From a virus, in IMG/VR virus record IMGVR_UViG_3300044846_000829, positions 1 to 34,715 of that record: a stretch of DNA of 34,715 bases. One strand, given 5' to 3'. The translations under genes and the position numbers were made by a program. The number at the start of each line of letters is the position of its first letter. Position 1 is the first letter of the stretch. Positions 5,939 to 12,360 of the stretch are shown in pieces. The notes under the pieces were generated by a model. The model was not told the origin of the DNA and did no database searches. It saw nothing but the letters and a program-made list of their open reading frames with translations.

Positions 5939-6403
5939 TTATTTCTTTAAGCTAATCTTAAAGGTTGTTGTACTTATTCTAGGTGCTGGGTGGACCATCT
6001 CTCCTGATTCAGGATCAACCATAGCCATAGGCAATGTTCTAAGCATCTTTTCCCTTTCCTTTAAAGCAAACTTTAATGACTCTATTTCTTCATTCATTTT
6101 GCTCCAAGTATAGTCTTGGTCATAGATATACTTAACGCCTGATTCAAACTTAGCCATTTCGCTTCCTAAGACCTCAGCCTTGCCTCCGGGATACTTACTA
6201 AGCTCATCTAGTACTAAATCCTTTAAATCAGCTCTAATGCCCTCTAAAAGCTGTACAACAGCCTCTGACTTAACGAGTAGTTCTAATGGTGACTCACCAG
6301 TCTGCGTAAAGTGATCTACTATCTGCGACTTGATTAACTCAATAGCAAATTTGTTCGGTTCTATAGAACTAAGTTCTACTTTTGGTAATAATTGTAAACT
6401 CAT
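5939..6403 (-). CDS. Recombination-module accessory protein, coiled coil, unknown
   Basis: The 154-aa protein begins MSLQLLPKVELSS. It has a central helical, charged region (about 40-120, with YPGGKAEVLGSEMAKFESG at 71-89) likely to form a coiled coil. The tail HPAPRISTTTFKISLKK resembles the ends of proteins that accompany phage annealing genes. I cannot name a family with certainty. It sits one base after the putative annealing protein, implying a joint role in recombination or ssDNA handling. Confidence 0.65.
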   Translation of the reverse strand: MSLQLLPKVELSSIEPNKFAIELIKSQIVDHFTQTGESPLELLVKSEAVVQLLEGIRADLKDLVLDELSKYPGGKAEVLGSEMAKFESGVKYIYDQDYTWSKMNEEIESLKFALKEREKMLRTLPMAMVDPESGEMVHPAPRISTTTFKISLKK

Positions 6404-6404
6404 T

Positions 6405-7082
6405 TTATTTTAGGTTTTCTTTTTTCATTTTTAATACCTTCATCAATGTTTCATCAGAATCAAATGATTGCTTGTAAGTAAAGTATGTGTCAGTCAATTG
6501 CTTAACCTTAGTACATTTAGCTACCTCCATCATTATTTCTTCTCTTGTAGGCTCATCTTCTAAGATTTCAGCTACAACAGTTTGTACTGGCTTAGAGGTT
6601 TTTTTTGGCTCATCATGTACAAAGTCCATCTCTTCAGCAGGTGTCGCCTCGAATCCTGCCGCTTTCATCAACCATGCTAACTGATTACGGAATGCTTTAC
6701 CTACAGCTCTTGTTTGTGCCATAGATAAGATAGCATACTCATCAAAGAATTTTTTGCTACCCTCTTTGTTAGAGCATATTGCTATACCTACAGATACTAA
6801 CTTATTGTCTTGATATGATCTAACTTCGCAAGTAGCCATGTATTTAACTTCTGTTTCGCTAGATAAGTCTTGTACGCTTGTAATGATAGGGAATAATCCT
6901 AGTGAAGCTCCAGCCATCTGCCAGGCTTCTACATTACAATAGTCCTTACCCTTAATGTTAGATACTAAGTGTGCATCCTTTACAAAGCGTTTAAGCTCGT
7001 TAGATAAAGAAAGCATAGAGTCCTTGTTTACCATTTGGTAACTAGGAGCTTGAATTTGTGTGTTAGTTGTTTGCAGTTCCAT
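6405..7082 (-). CDS. Putative phage single-strand annealing / recombination protein
   Basis: The 225-aa protein has a compact core (about 15-150) with GKDYCNVEAWQMAGASLGLF, then beta strands YMATCEVRSY and VSVGIAICS. The helical motif EYAILSMAQTRAVGKAFRNQ (114-133) follows, then AAGFEATPAEEMD. This arrangement, with a conserved AxTRAxGxAxR helix, is typical of a widespread phage family placed near recombination genes and sometimes likened to ERF-type annealers. A charged linker and a helical C-terminal domain (about 175-225) complete it. The assignment is by resemblance and position; direct activity is inference. Confidence 0.5.
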   Translation of the reverse strand: MELQTTNTQIQAPSYQMVNKDSMLSLSNELKRFVKDAHLVSNIKGKDYCNVEAWQMAGASLGLFPIITSVQDLSSETEVKYMATCEVRSYQDNKLVSVGIAICSNKEGSKKFFDEYAILSMAQTRAVGKAFRNQLAWLMKAAGFEATPAEEMDFVHDEPKKTSKPVQTVVAEILEDEPTREEIMMEVAKCTKVKQLTDTYFTYKQSFDSDETLMKVLKMKKENLK

Positions 7083-7260
7083 GTGTTAATTGATTTTGTT
7101 GTGTAAAAAAAGTTGCTTTTCTAATTGGATATTGTTCCCACATTTTAACTATAGCCTCCATAGTTTCAAAACTTGATTGGCTGTAGCTCATGTTGTGGAT
7201 GATTTTTGCGACAAAGATTCTTTTGTCTGTTTCGTTTAAGTGTGCGAATTGTGATAGCAT
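7063..7260 (-). CDS. Small protein of the recombination module, unknown
   Basis: This 65-aa protein is not recognised. It has a helical N-terminal half (LSQFAHLNETDKRIFVAKII) and a polar, glutamine-rich C-terminus. It overlaps the start of the putative annealing gene by 20 bases and follows the DnaA-domain gene closely, so it belongs to the same translational unit. Confidence 0.6.
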   Translation of the reverse strand: MLSQFAHLNETDKRIFVAKIIHNMSYSQSSFETMEAIVKMWEQYPIRKATFFTQQNQLTHGTANN

Positions 7261-7265
7261 AATGT

Positions 7266-7640
7266 TTAGTTTGATGTTAAAATATTTAGTTTTTTGTTGT
7301 TTGTGTGCAATCCTAATGTTTGTTGTACCTCTTGAAACTGAGTCTTATAAAACTTGATGCATTCTATATCGTTTTGGAATGTCATGATTCCATGTATGAT
7401 TGTAGTATGATCTCTGTCAAAAGCTTGACCTATCTCCTTTAATGTCATCGAAAAATAACGTCTAAAAATAAAGTAGCACATATTCCTAGCAAAAACTAAT
7501 TGCTTACTTCTGTTTGGCGTAAGTACTTTTAGTCTATCAGCTTTCATTACATCACATACCGTTCTTATAACTTGCTCAAATCTTATCTCTCTGTGTTTTA
7601 GTCCTGGCATAACGTAATAGCTTATTTCTGATGCTCCCAT
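7266..7640 (-). CDS. Stand-alone DnaA domain IV (origin-binding) protein
   Basis: The 124-aa protein matches only the DNA-binding C-terminal domain of DnaA. Residues about 40-105 read VLTPNRSKQLVFARNMCYFI, then MTLKEIGQAF, then the DnaA signature DRDHTTIIHGI at 75-85, the residues that read DnaA boxes in cellular DnaA. There is no AAA+ ATPase or DnaB-interaction domain. It could mark the phage origin, recruit host DnaA or the phage loader, or compete with host DnaA. It lies with recombination and replication genes. Homology is clear; the precise role is inferred. Confidence 0.85.
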   Translation of the reverse strand: MGASEISYYVMPGLKHREIRFEQVIRTVCDVMKADRLKVLTPNRSKQLVFARNMCYFIFRRYFSMTLKEIGQAFDRDHTTIIHGIMTFQNDIECIKFYKTQFQEVQQTLGLHTNNKKLNILTSN

Positions 7641-7819
7641 ATTTGGTTTTTAAGTAGTTCAAGTTTTTTGTCATAGAATGTTTTGATTAACTCGGTCATC
7701 TCGTAATCATTGTTTTTAAGTCTTGTTTCTATTACATAACGACTATAGCCTGTTATTTCCATAATCTTCTTCATGTCGCCATACTTAAATAGGCTTTTGT
7801 AATCTGTAATCTCTAGCAT
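7622..7819 (-). CDS. Small HTH-like protein
   Basis: The 65-aa product contains GDMKKIMEITGYSRYVIETR (about 14-33), which has the helix-turn-helix pattern (helix, glycine turn, SRYVIETRL recognition helix), followed by an amphipathic C-terminal helix. It overlaps the DnaA-domain gene by 19 bases. A DNA-binding regulator or replication accessory protein is plausible; no family is recognised. Confidence 0.6.
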   Translation of the reverse strand: MLEITDYKSLFKYGDMKKIMEITGYSRYVIETRLKNNDYEMTELIKTFYDKKLELLKNQIWEHQK

Positions 7820-8052
7820 TTGTTTGTGTTTTTAAAGTGATTGATATGTCTGTCTATTCCTTGAACTGCTGCATCTAAAGAAGCGTAATAACTTGCTCTC
7901 CAGTAATACCATTTGCCATGTAGGATTTGGTTATCCCATGTTATAAACATCCCTTTATAGGTGTATTGTTTTGACATTCTTCCGTTACTGTTTACATAGG
8001 TAAACTCTTCTTTGATACCTTTTTTCTTTTGTTCGAGGGTTAGTTTCAGCAT
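7813..8052 (-). CDS. Small basic protein, unknown
   Basis: The 79-aa protein has a lysine-rich start, a beta-rich middle with several aromatic residues (GKWYYWRASYYASLDAAVQG, about 46-65) and a helical HINHF end. The pattern suggests a small alpha/beta domain; I do not recognise it. It is preceded by an A/C-rich leader (AAACCAA) and overlaps the downstream gene by seven bases. Confidence 0.6.
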   Translation of the reverse strand: MLKLTLEQKKKGIKEEFTYVNSNGRMSKQYTYKGMFITWDNQILHGKWYYWRASYYASLDAAVQGIDRHINHFKNTNKC

Positions 8053-8063
8053 TGGTTTGGTTT

Positions 8064-8270
8064 TTACTCTTGCGAGGGTTTTTGATAGATTTTTGTTTCT
8101 AGGACTTCTGTAATCCTTAATGGAATACCATTACTTAGTTTTTCAAAGATGGCATAAGCTTCATCCTTATCCTTGTTAAATGATCCACTAATGATGATAC
8201 CTTCTTGCTTTGTGTAGTACATTGTACTACCTAAAATTAAGTCTGTGTCTTGTACAAATTCGAATTTCAT
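8064..8270 (-). CDS. Small acidic protein, unknown
   Basis: The 68-aa protein is not recognised. It has a beta-rich first half (MKFEFVQDTDLILGSTMYYT) and a helix around DKDEAYAIFEKLSNG. It looks like a compact alpha/beta fold without obvious catalytic residues. The start follows AACAAACAAAC, the leader type typical of this arm. Confidence 0.6.
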   Translation of the reverse strand: MKFEFVQDTDLILGSTMYYTKQEGIIISGSFNKDKDEAYAIFEKLSNGIPLRITEVLETKIYQKPSQE

Positions 8271-8281
8271 GTTTGTTTGTT

Positions 8282-8404
8282 TTATTGTTTAATAATAGTT
8301 TCTTCTTCTTCATCTTCTTCCCAATCGCAATGTTCTAAGCAGTCAGGACAAATATCTATTTCAGGATAGTTGGTATGAGCTCCACAGCAGGTTGAGAATG
8401 GCAT
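8282..8404 (-). CDS. 40-aa zinc-ribbon-like protein
   Basis: The product starts MPFSTCCGAH and continues DICPDCLEHCDWEEDEEEE. Cysteines at 6, 7, 19, 22 and 26, with CPDC as a knuckle, suggest one zinc-binding site, followed by a strongly acidic tail. Short CC-GA...CPxC proteins of this kind are common in phages. They may bind host proteins or nucleic acids, but no function is established. The stop lies 11 bases before the next gene's start. Confidence 0.6.
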   Translation of the reverse strand: MPFSTCCGAHTNYPEIDICPDCLEHCDWEEDEEEETIIKQ

Positions 8405-8601
8405 TACTTATTAAGTTTTTGGAGTCTAGTAAAGTAAGTTTTTGGATCACCAATCTTGGCTTGGCTCATGTTCCTTTCGTATTCTACAGGATGAATGCAG
8501 GTTTTTGTCTGATGGTTGTAATAGGCTTGTTCGCCTTTGTCGATGATCGTGCCAGTAATACCGCACTTCATCTTTGAGTTGAGTGTGATTAATTCGTGCA
8601 T
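8404..8601 (-). CDS. Small early protein with cysteine/histidine pair, unknown
   Basis: The 65-aa form begins MHELITLNSKMKCGITGTII and contains one further Cys-Ile-His (TKTCIHPVEY). It resembles short phage proteins with a minimal treble-clef-like metal site. I prefer the ATG at 8601 because ACAAACAAAACAAAAAACCC precedes it, like other starts here. The frame stays open back to 8832, but that extension encodes only a low-complexity K/P/N-rich peptide over the T-tract array. A 142-aa product cannot be excluded. Confidence 0.5.
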   Translation of the reverse strand: MHELITLNSKMKCGITGTIIDKGEQAYYNHQTKTCIHPVEYERNMSQAKIGDPKTYFTRLQKLNK

Positions 8602-8937
8602 GGGTTTTTTGTTTTGTTTGTAAAGTGTAAAATTAGGAAGTTTTTGGATATATTTAAAGTTTTTAGCAGGTTTTTTGTTAAGGAAATCATAAAAGATTTT
8701 TGCTGGATTTTTGCGTACAAGATTTTTGCGAGGTTTTTGTGGGGTTTTTGCATAGGGTTTTTGGCAGATTTTTGGCTGTAACTGAAAAGTAGTTGCACAT
8801 TTAACTAGCTTTTGCCAATTTGCATAGGGCAAAGCATAGCTAAAAGGCTTTTTAAGGCACTTTTTAGGCTTAAATTTCGCTTATATTATTTAGTTAGTAT
8901 AGACATACCAACCGCAAATAAAGTGGCTAAAAACGTC
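8602..8937. other. Probable gene-free region with phased T-tract array
   Basis: Between 8641 and 8774 the plus strand has T5 or T6 tracts starting at 8641, 8660, 8671, 8697, 8708, 8723, 8734, 8745, 8758 and 8769. Most steps are 11 bases, and TTTTTG recurs. Phased A/T-tracts bend DNA. The stretch 8775-8937 shows no convincing gene on either strand. The region may be an origin, a regulatory site or a spacer. Confidence 0.55.
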
Positions 8938-9015
8938 TTATTTTGCTATTTTATCAATAGCTGCATAAATTGCGGCTATTATATCTGGCAAAGTTTCTTT
9001 TGTACCTTTTATCAT
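8938..9015 (-). CDS. 25-aa microprotein
   Basis: The ORF reads MIKGTKETLPDIIAAIYAAI and then DKIAK. It is an amphipathic helix with no membrane span. It is short enough to be chance, but its start has the context CTAATACAATG, shared with the genes starting at 10405 and (as CAAATACAATG) at 10159. It also lies ten bases after the stop of the 47-aa gene. Function unknown. Confidence 0.4.
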   Translation of the reverse strand: MIKGTKETLPDIIAAIYAAIDKIAK

Positions 9016-9025
9016 TGTATTAGTT

Positions 9026-9169
9026 TTACTTTGCTAAATATTCAGCCCATCTTTGAGCCTCTCTTTTTGCATCATCATAACTTTTGAATGATTGCTCTAT
9101 TAATAGTTTGCCAGTGCTTTTATCAATGACATAAAAAAAGCCACTGTAAGAGGTAATTTTGTAGCTCAT
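9026..9169 (-). CDS. 47-aa small protein, unknown
   Basis: The product starts MSYKITSYSGFFYVIDKSTG and ends KREAQRWAEYLAK. The pattern of two beta strands followed by a helix resembles short phage proteins that carry one beta-beta-alpha unit. The start is preceded by ACCAAAAACAAAG, the leader type of this operon. It follows the hairpin at 9194-9211 on the transcript. Confidence 0.55.
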   Translation of the reverse strand: MSYKITSYSGFFYVIDKSTGKLLIEQSFKSYDDAKREAQRWAEYLAK

Positions 9170-9188
9170 TGCTTTGTTTTTGGTTAAT

Positions 9189-9211
9189 ATAAAAGCCCAA
9201 ATTAATGGGCT
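9189..9211 (-). terminator. Rho-independent terminator-like hairpin
   Basis: On the minus strand AGCCCA and TGGGCT form a 6-bp stem around TTAATT and are followed by TTTAT. It lies 37 bases after the stop of the 303-aa gene and may separate the promoter-proximal early genes from the rest. Confidence 0.6.
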
Positions 9212-9247
9212 CTTATTTCGCTGAATTTAACAGCTCATCAGTTAACC

Positions 9248-10159
9248 CTACAAAACAGCCACAATATTTTTAATTTCTGTCATGGGTATTTTATGACAGC
9301 CTACAGAAACAATTTCGCCAACTACTCCGTTAAATGTGTATCTATCCACGTGCTGACCTTTTATAAGCTCGTTATTAATTAGACGTTGATAAGCTGACAA
9401 AAACAAGTCTTTTGACATTTTTACGCCTCCGCTTGTCTCAATATTGTCCGTTTCTTTGTTGTATCTTAATAGATAGTGCCCCAAATTTGCATAAATTGAT
9501 GATATTTTAAATTGACGGAAAGCCTCAATTTTTTCCTTTGCGTCCTCTTTTGCTTTTTCCAGTGCTTTTAGGTCATTTTGCTTTTTTCTTTCTTGCCATT
9601 TTTTTAGCTCATTTGAGCTATAGTATTCAACATTCCACGAAATCAATGTGTTGTATCTTTCTTGTAATGTCAAACCATTGCCTAAAATAGGATTAAATAG
9701 GTCAAATGTGTCTATATTAAAAAATTCGCAATATTTCTCAATAATGTCTATTTGATTTTGGAACTGGTTTAAATAGCCCATTTTTAATTTATTAGCCCTA
9801 ATTGTTAAACCTTGCAACCTTTCGGCCTCGTTTATGTAATGGGTTATATTTTCTTTATGTGTACTTGTTGCATAGTTTATATCATTATAAAATGATACAA
9901 CTCTAAAAAATGGTACATTTTCTGGAATTGACCTCCATACAAGGTTTTGATGTTTGTTTGTAGTATTTGAATAGCTCCTATCGTTAAAAAATATTGCCTT
10001 TTGTTCCTCTTTGTTTGTAATGTGTTGGGCTATTTTAAAATGATAACCATACGAATAGATACTATCGTATTCAAAAAACATAGATGACCCTTTGCCATGT
10101 GTTTGAGTCTGATTGGCCCAAACGTGTGTAAGTTCTGAATTGTTAAATTTTGTTCTCAT
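9248..10159 (-). CDS. Conserved phage/plasmid protein of unknown function (VWA-Q / MFFE-IYSYG-HF family)
   Basis: The 303-aa protein opens with LTHVWANQTQTHGKGSSMFF (10-29), EYDSIYSYGYHFKIA (30-44) and then NDRSYSNTTNKHQ (59-71). This N-terminal pattern is found in many phage and mobile-element proteins of unknown function (VWA.Q, FFE.D.IYSYG.HFPIA, SYS.TT.KH). The middle is helical and lysine/glutamate-rich (about 185-215), likely a coiled coil. The C-terminal end is a small beta-rich domain with HVDRYTFNGVVGEIVSVGCH. It is an early gene near the divergent promoter region. Similar proteins are suspected in host takeover, but nothing here shows an activity. Confidence 0.75.
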   Translation of the reverse strand: MRTKFNNSELTHVWANQTQTHGKGSSMFFEYDSIYSYGYHFKIAQHITNKEEQKAIFFNDRSYSNTTNKHQNLVWRSIPENVPFFRVVSFYNDINYATSTHKENITHYINEAERLQGLTIRANKLKMGYLNQFQNQIDIIEKYCEFFNIDTFDLFNPILGNGLTLQERYNTLISWNVEYYSSNELKKWQERKKQNDLKALEKAKEDAKEKIEAFRQFKISSIYANLGHYLLRYNKETDNIETSGGVKMSKDLFLSAYQRLINNELIKGQHVDRYTFNGVVGEIVSVGCHKIPMTEIKNIVAVL

Positions 10160-10186
10160 TGTATTTGTGTTTTGTGTGTTATAGGT

Positions 10187-10405
10187 TTATGGGTTTAATT
10201 CCTTTCTTTTAATTATCCTAGTTGGATAGCCAGTCATTTTATATTCGTGATAGTCATGCTTTAAATTACTTATATATACGCCATTGACTAAATCAAAATC
10301 TAAACCGTTGCCTTTGCTATCTGTTAAATATACAGAATTGTCCTCCCACCCAAAACCATAGTTTTGTTGAATAACCGCTAAATATGTGTATTTGTTTTGT
10401 GTCAT
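10187..10405 (-). CDS. Small early protein with YLAVIQQNYGFGWED motif, unknown
   Basis: The 72-aa protein is beta-rich: a first strand YLAVIQQNYGFGWED (8-22), then a central NGVYISN and a basic end RIIKRKELNP. Short proteins with a QxNYGxGWED strand often accompany the larger MFFE-IYSYG family protein encoded just downstream, hinting at a shared role. The start has the AATACAATG context. Confidence 0.6.
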   Translation of the reverse strand: MTQNKYTYLAVIQQNYGFGWEDNSVYLTDSKGNGLDFDLVNGVYISNLKHDYHEYKMTGYPTRIIKRKELNP

Positions 10406-10416
10406 TGTATTAGGTT

Positions 10417-10635
10417 TTATTTGTTTATTACTCGATATTGAGAATACTTAAAAAATTGAGCTAATCTTTCGGCCTCCTCTTTTTCAAAAAATTGCAAAGC
10501 CTTTTTTTTGTCTGTTGTTATATGCTCAACATAAGTATTAATAGCCCCGTTTTTAGGGTTATTTATAGTTATATTTTCATGATATGCAATTTCAAATGCT
10601 CCGTTTACTTTTGTTTTTATTTTTATTATATACAT
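10417..10635 (-). CDS. Small early protein, unknown
   Basis: The 72-aa form (MYIIKIKTKVNGAFEIAYHE) has a beta-rich N-terminus and a helical basic C-terminus containing KEEAERLAQFFKYSQYRVIN. I chose the ATG at 10635, preceded by AACTTAAAAAC; a longer reading from 10677 would overlap the 35-aa upstream gene. The pattern (beta strands, then EAERLAQFF helix) resembles short phage proteins of unknown function. Confidence 0.55.
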   Translation of the reverse strand: MYIIKIKTKVNGAFEIAYHENITINNPKNGAINTYVEHITTDKKKALQFFEKEEAERLAQFFKYSQYRVINK

Positions 10636-10646
10636 GTTTTTAAGTT

Positions 10647-10754
10647 TTATTTTTTGTAATTGGTTAACTCTTGCCAAATTGTTTTGGCTAATGTGTAAAG
10701 TAAGATACCACCAACGAATAAGCTAATAAGCTCAAATAGTGTAATGTGTGTCAT
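10647..10754 (-). CDS. 35-aa membrane peptide
   Basis: The ORF starts MTHITLFELISLFVGGILLY and ends KTIWQELTNYKK. It has one hydrophobic span (about 5-22) and a polar C-terminus. It is one of two adjacent short membrane peptides, separated by two bases, directly downstream of the first early gene. Function unknown. Confidence 0.5.
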   Translation of the reverse strand: MTHITLFELISLFVGGILLYTLAKTIWQELTNYKK

Positions 10755-10756
10755 GT

Positions 10757-10867
10757 TTATTTTATTTTAGTTAGTAAATAATCAGTAAATAATTTAGCGA
10801 TATTACCTAAGATTAGGATAAATAGAACTAATTGAAACAATAAAAGAAAGTTGCTTAAGTGTTGCAT
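10757..10867 (-). CDS. 36-aa membrane peptide
   Basis: The ORF starts MQHLSNFLLLFQLVLFILIL and ends FTDYLLTKIK, giving one strong membrane span (about 7-24) and a short basic tail. Its spacing (17 bases after the first early gene's stop, two bases before the next peptide) suits a real gene. Function unknown. Confidence 0.5.
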   Translation of the reverse strand: MQHLSNFLLLFQLVLFILILGNIAKLFTDYLLTKIK

Positions 10868-10884
10868 GATTGTAGATTTAAGGG

Positions 10885-11130
10885 TTAAATATCTTGTTGG
10901 TTAGTGTTAGAATAATAAACGTCAAGGAAAAGGCTTTTAATACTTGTTTCCTGATAAGCATTAACGCCTGTTTGCTTTTCAATATCAATAGCCAAATCTA
11001 AAAGGTCTTTTAATATCATTGTCTTTGCCTTTGACTCGCCTGTATTAGCTTTCCAATCTATAATATTAGACGCAATAGATTGTAGTAATTGACTTACTTG
11101 ATACTCGTTTTTAAGTGTGATTGTTTGCAT
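10885..11130 (-). CDS. First gene of the leftward early operon, unknown
   Basis: The 81-aa protein is largely helical (VSQLLQSIASNIIDWKANTG, then MILKDLLDLAIDIEKQTG) with no cysteine or recognisable motif. Being the promoter-proximal gene, it is probably made first after infection. A small host-directed or regulatory protein is plausible but not shown. Confidence 0.6.
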   Translation of the reverse strand: MQTITLKNEYQVSQLLQSIASNIIDWKANTGESKAKTMILKDLLDLAIDIEKQTGVNAYQETSIKSLFLDVYYSNTNQQDI

Positions 11131-11186
11131 AACTGATTGATTTTTAATTGGTTAAGTGTTTTTGTTGTTGTTTTGTGTCCCATTGA

Positions 11187-11218
11187 CAAAACGAATATAG
11201 TATTTAAATCAATACAAA
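11187..11218 (-). promoter_or_regulatory. Putative leftward early promoter
   Basis: On the minus strand TTTG (11218-11215), a 20-base spacer and TCGTTTTG (11194-11187; 7 of 8 to TAnnTTTG) match the Bacteroidota promoter layout. A start near 11182 would give a leader of about 50 bases to the first early gene. Confidence 0.5.
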
Positions 11219-11296
11219 ATGCAAATAAATATAAATAATTGTAAAAATATTTAAATAGTTTATTTAGGTATTCGGTTAAATGGGTATTTAAGTAGC

Positions 11297-11390
11297 TACT
11301 ATTATAGTATCCATTGTTGAATTAGTAATTTAATACTATATTATAATAGAATAATACTATTGTAATGTTCTTATACTATTATAGTATAAG
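11297..11390. repeat. Repeated AT palindrome TACTATTATAGTAT
   Basis: The 14-mer occurs at 11297-11310 and 11374-11387. The second copy is the core of a longer palindrome (11370-11390) with perfect 10-base arms around one T. Degenerate relatives start near 11333 and 11354. Paired palindromes of this kind suit an operator pair or origin iterons. Confidence 0.65.
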
Positions 11391-11526
11391 TAGTATATTA
11401 ATATAATAAGATCAATGGGTTTTACTTTTTGCGTTTCAGTGCCTTTCCAATCATTAAATAATAAGTTCTAATTTAGCGGACACACTAACCGAAATTTGAC
11501 GCATGAATAACAAAGCAAAGCAGCAT

Positions 11527-11540
11527 ATAATATATATTAT
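11527..11540. repeat. Perfect 14-bp AT palindrome
   Basis: ATAATATATATTAT is its own reverse complement. It lies midway between the repeated palindromes and the terminase gene and could be an operator, but low complexity makes chance plausible. Confidence 0.35.
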
Positions 11541-11642
11541 GTTAAATAGCAACCCCCTACCCTATTTTTTAGCGTAGATAATAGGGGAGACCCCTTGTGC
11601 CCCCCAATATTCTGATATAAAACAATGATTTTAACATTTTTA

Positions 11643-11650
11643 AACATTTG
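11643..11650 (+). promoter_or_regulatory. Possible rightward late promoter box
   Basis: AACATTTG matches TAnnTTTG at 7 of 8 positions and ends 20 bases before the small-terminase ATG, close to the 16-18 bases seen for better matches at 13649, 18662 and 20018. No clear -33 TTTG is present. Confidence 0.3.
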
Positions 11651-11669
11651 ACACACCAAAAGGTATAAT

Positions 11670-12227
11670 ATGAACGCACAATTCAAGGAAATAGCTAAAG
11701 AGGCTTTTATCATAGCTTATAAGGAGAACTTCGGTAATATCACCATATCTTGTGAGGCTTCTGGAGTCGGTAGAACGCAGTATAAGACTTGGTTGAAGGA
11801 TGACCCTGACTTTGCTAAGAGATTAGCTGAAATCGAGCCTGAGGAGATTATGCTTGACTTTGGCGAACAAAAGCTGATGGAGAGGATTGCTAGGGGTGAT
11901 ACCTTAGCGACTATGTTCTTGCTGAAGACTAGAGGTAAGAGAAGAGGATATATCGAGAAGACTGAGGTTGCTCATGAAGGAGATGTGGTTAAGCAAATTA
12001 CAGTCAACGTAGTTAAACCGAATCAAATTGGAGATATTATGAAACAAATAGACGGAGATGAGCATAAAGCGTTACCTCAAGGTGAGATAATCAACTTTGA
12101 TACGCAAACAGAGCCAGGAATGGTCGTACCTGCTTACAAGGCAGGAGAAAGTGATGAAATCCCACTTTATAACCATGATAAAGGGGAATTATTGGATATA
12201 AATGAAGACGGTGAATATGAAGAGTAG
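11670..12227 (+). CDS. terS: Terminase small subunit
   Basis: The 185-aa protein has an N-terminal helix-turn-helix (about 22-45: NITISCEASGVGRTQYKTWL), then the helical oligomerisation region typical of phage TerS, with IMLDFGEQKLMERIARGDTL and ATMFLLKTRGKRRGY (about 68-102). The C-terminal 80 residues are acidic and low in structure. TerS rings recognise the packaging site on concatemeric DNA and regulate TerL. It is the first rightward gene, followed by a 271-base spacer with hexamer repeats and then the large subunit. Confidence 0.88.
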   Translation: MNAQFKEIAKEAFIIAYKENFGNITISCEASGVGRTQYKTWLKDDPDFAKRLAEIEPEEIMLDFGEQKLMERIARGDTLATMFLLKTRGKRRGYIEKTEVAHEGDVVKQITVNVVKPNQIGDIMKQIDGDEHKALPQGEIINFDTQTEPGMVVPAYKAGESDEIPLYNHDKGELLDINEDGEYEE

Positions 12228-12360
12228 CTACAATGCCTTTATTTCGCATTTTAAGGCGATTCTAGGGCTTTTAACCCTATGTGTAGTACTATGTATCCAT
12301 TTAATAATTGAAAGGCTTAAATGAGGCTTAAAATAGCAAAGTGAAAAGATGAACTAAAAC

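Larger units (their letters stand above)
11131..11669. other. Divergent intergenic region with nested palindromes (candidate control region / origin)
   Basis: No convincing gene lies in these 539 bases. From 11215 to 11410 the DNA is extremely AT-rich and holds repeated palindromes. At 11560-11586 CCCTATT and AATAGGG can pair around 13 bases within an otherwise GC-richer patch. The two arms of the genome are transcribed away from here, so promoters, operators and possibly the replication origin are expected. Confidence 0.6.

Noticed and set aside
8641-8774. T-tract array as a CRISPR array
   Set aside because: Units are only 6-8 bases conserved, spacers are 5-10 bases and no cas genes exist; it is better explained by DNA curvature.
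8812-9087. Plus-strand 91-aa reading frame
   Set aside because: It is antisense to two small minus-strand genes with proper start contexts, is rich in Cys/Phe/Ile without domain pattern, and no other plus-strand gene exists in this arm.
11503-11577. 24-codon plus-strand ORF before terS
   Set aside because: Low-complexity, no suitable leader and it runs into the hairpin at 11560-11586; a leader peptide cannot be excluded but is not supported.
11647-11668. TTGACA ... TATAAT sigma70-like promoter before terS
   Set aside because: Both hexamers are present but only ten bases apart, too close for a sigma70 promoter.
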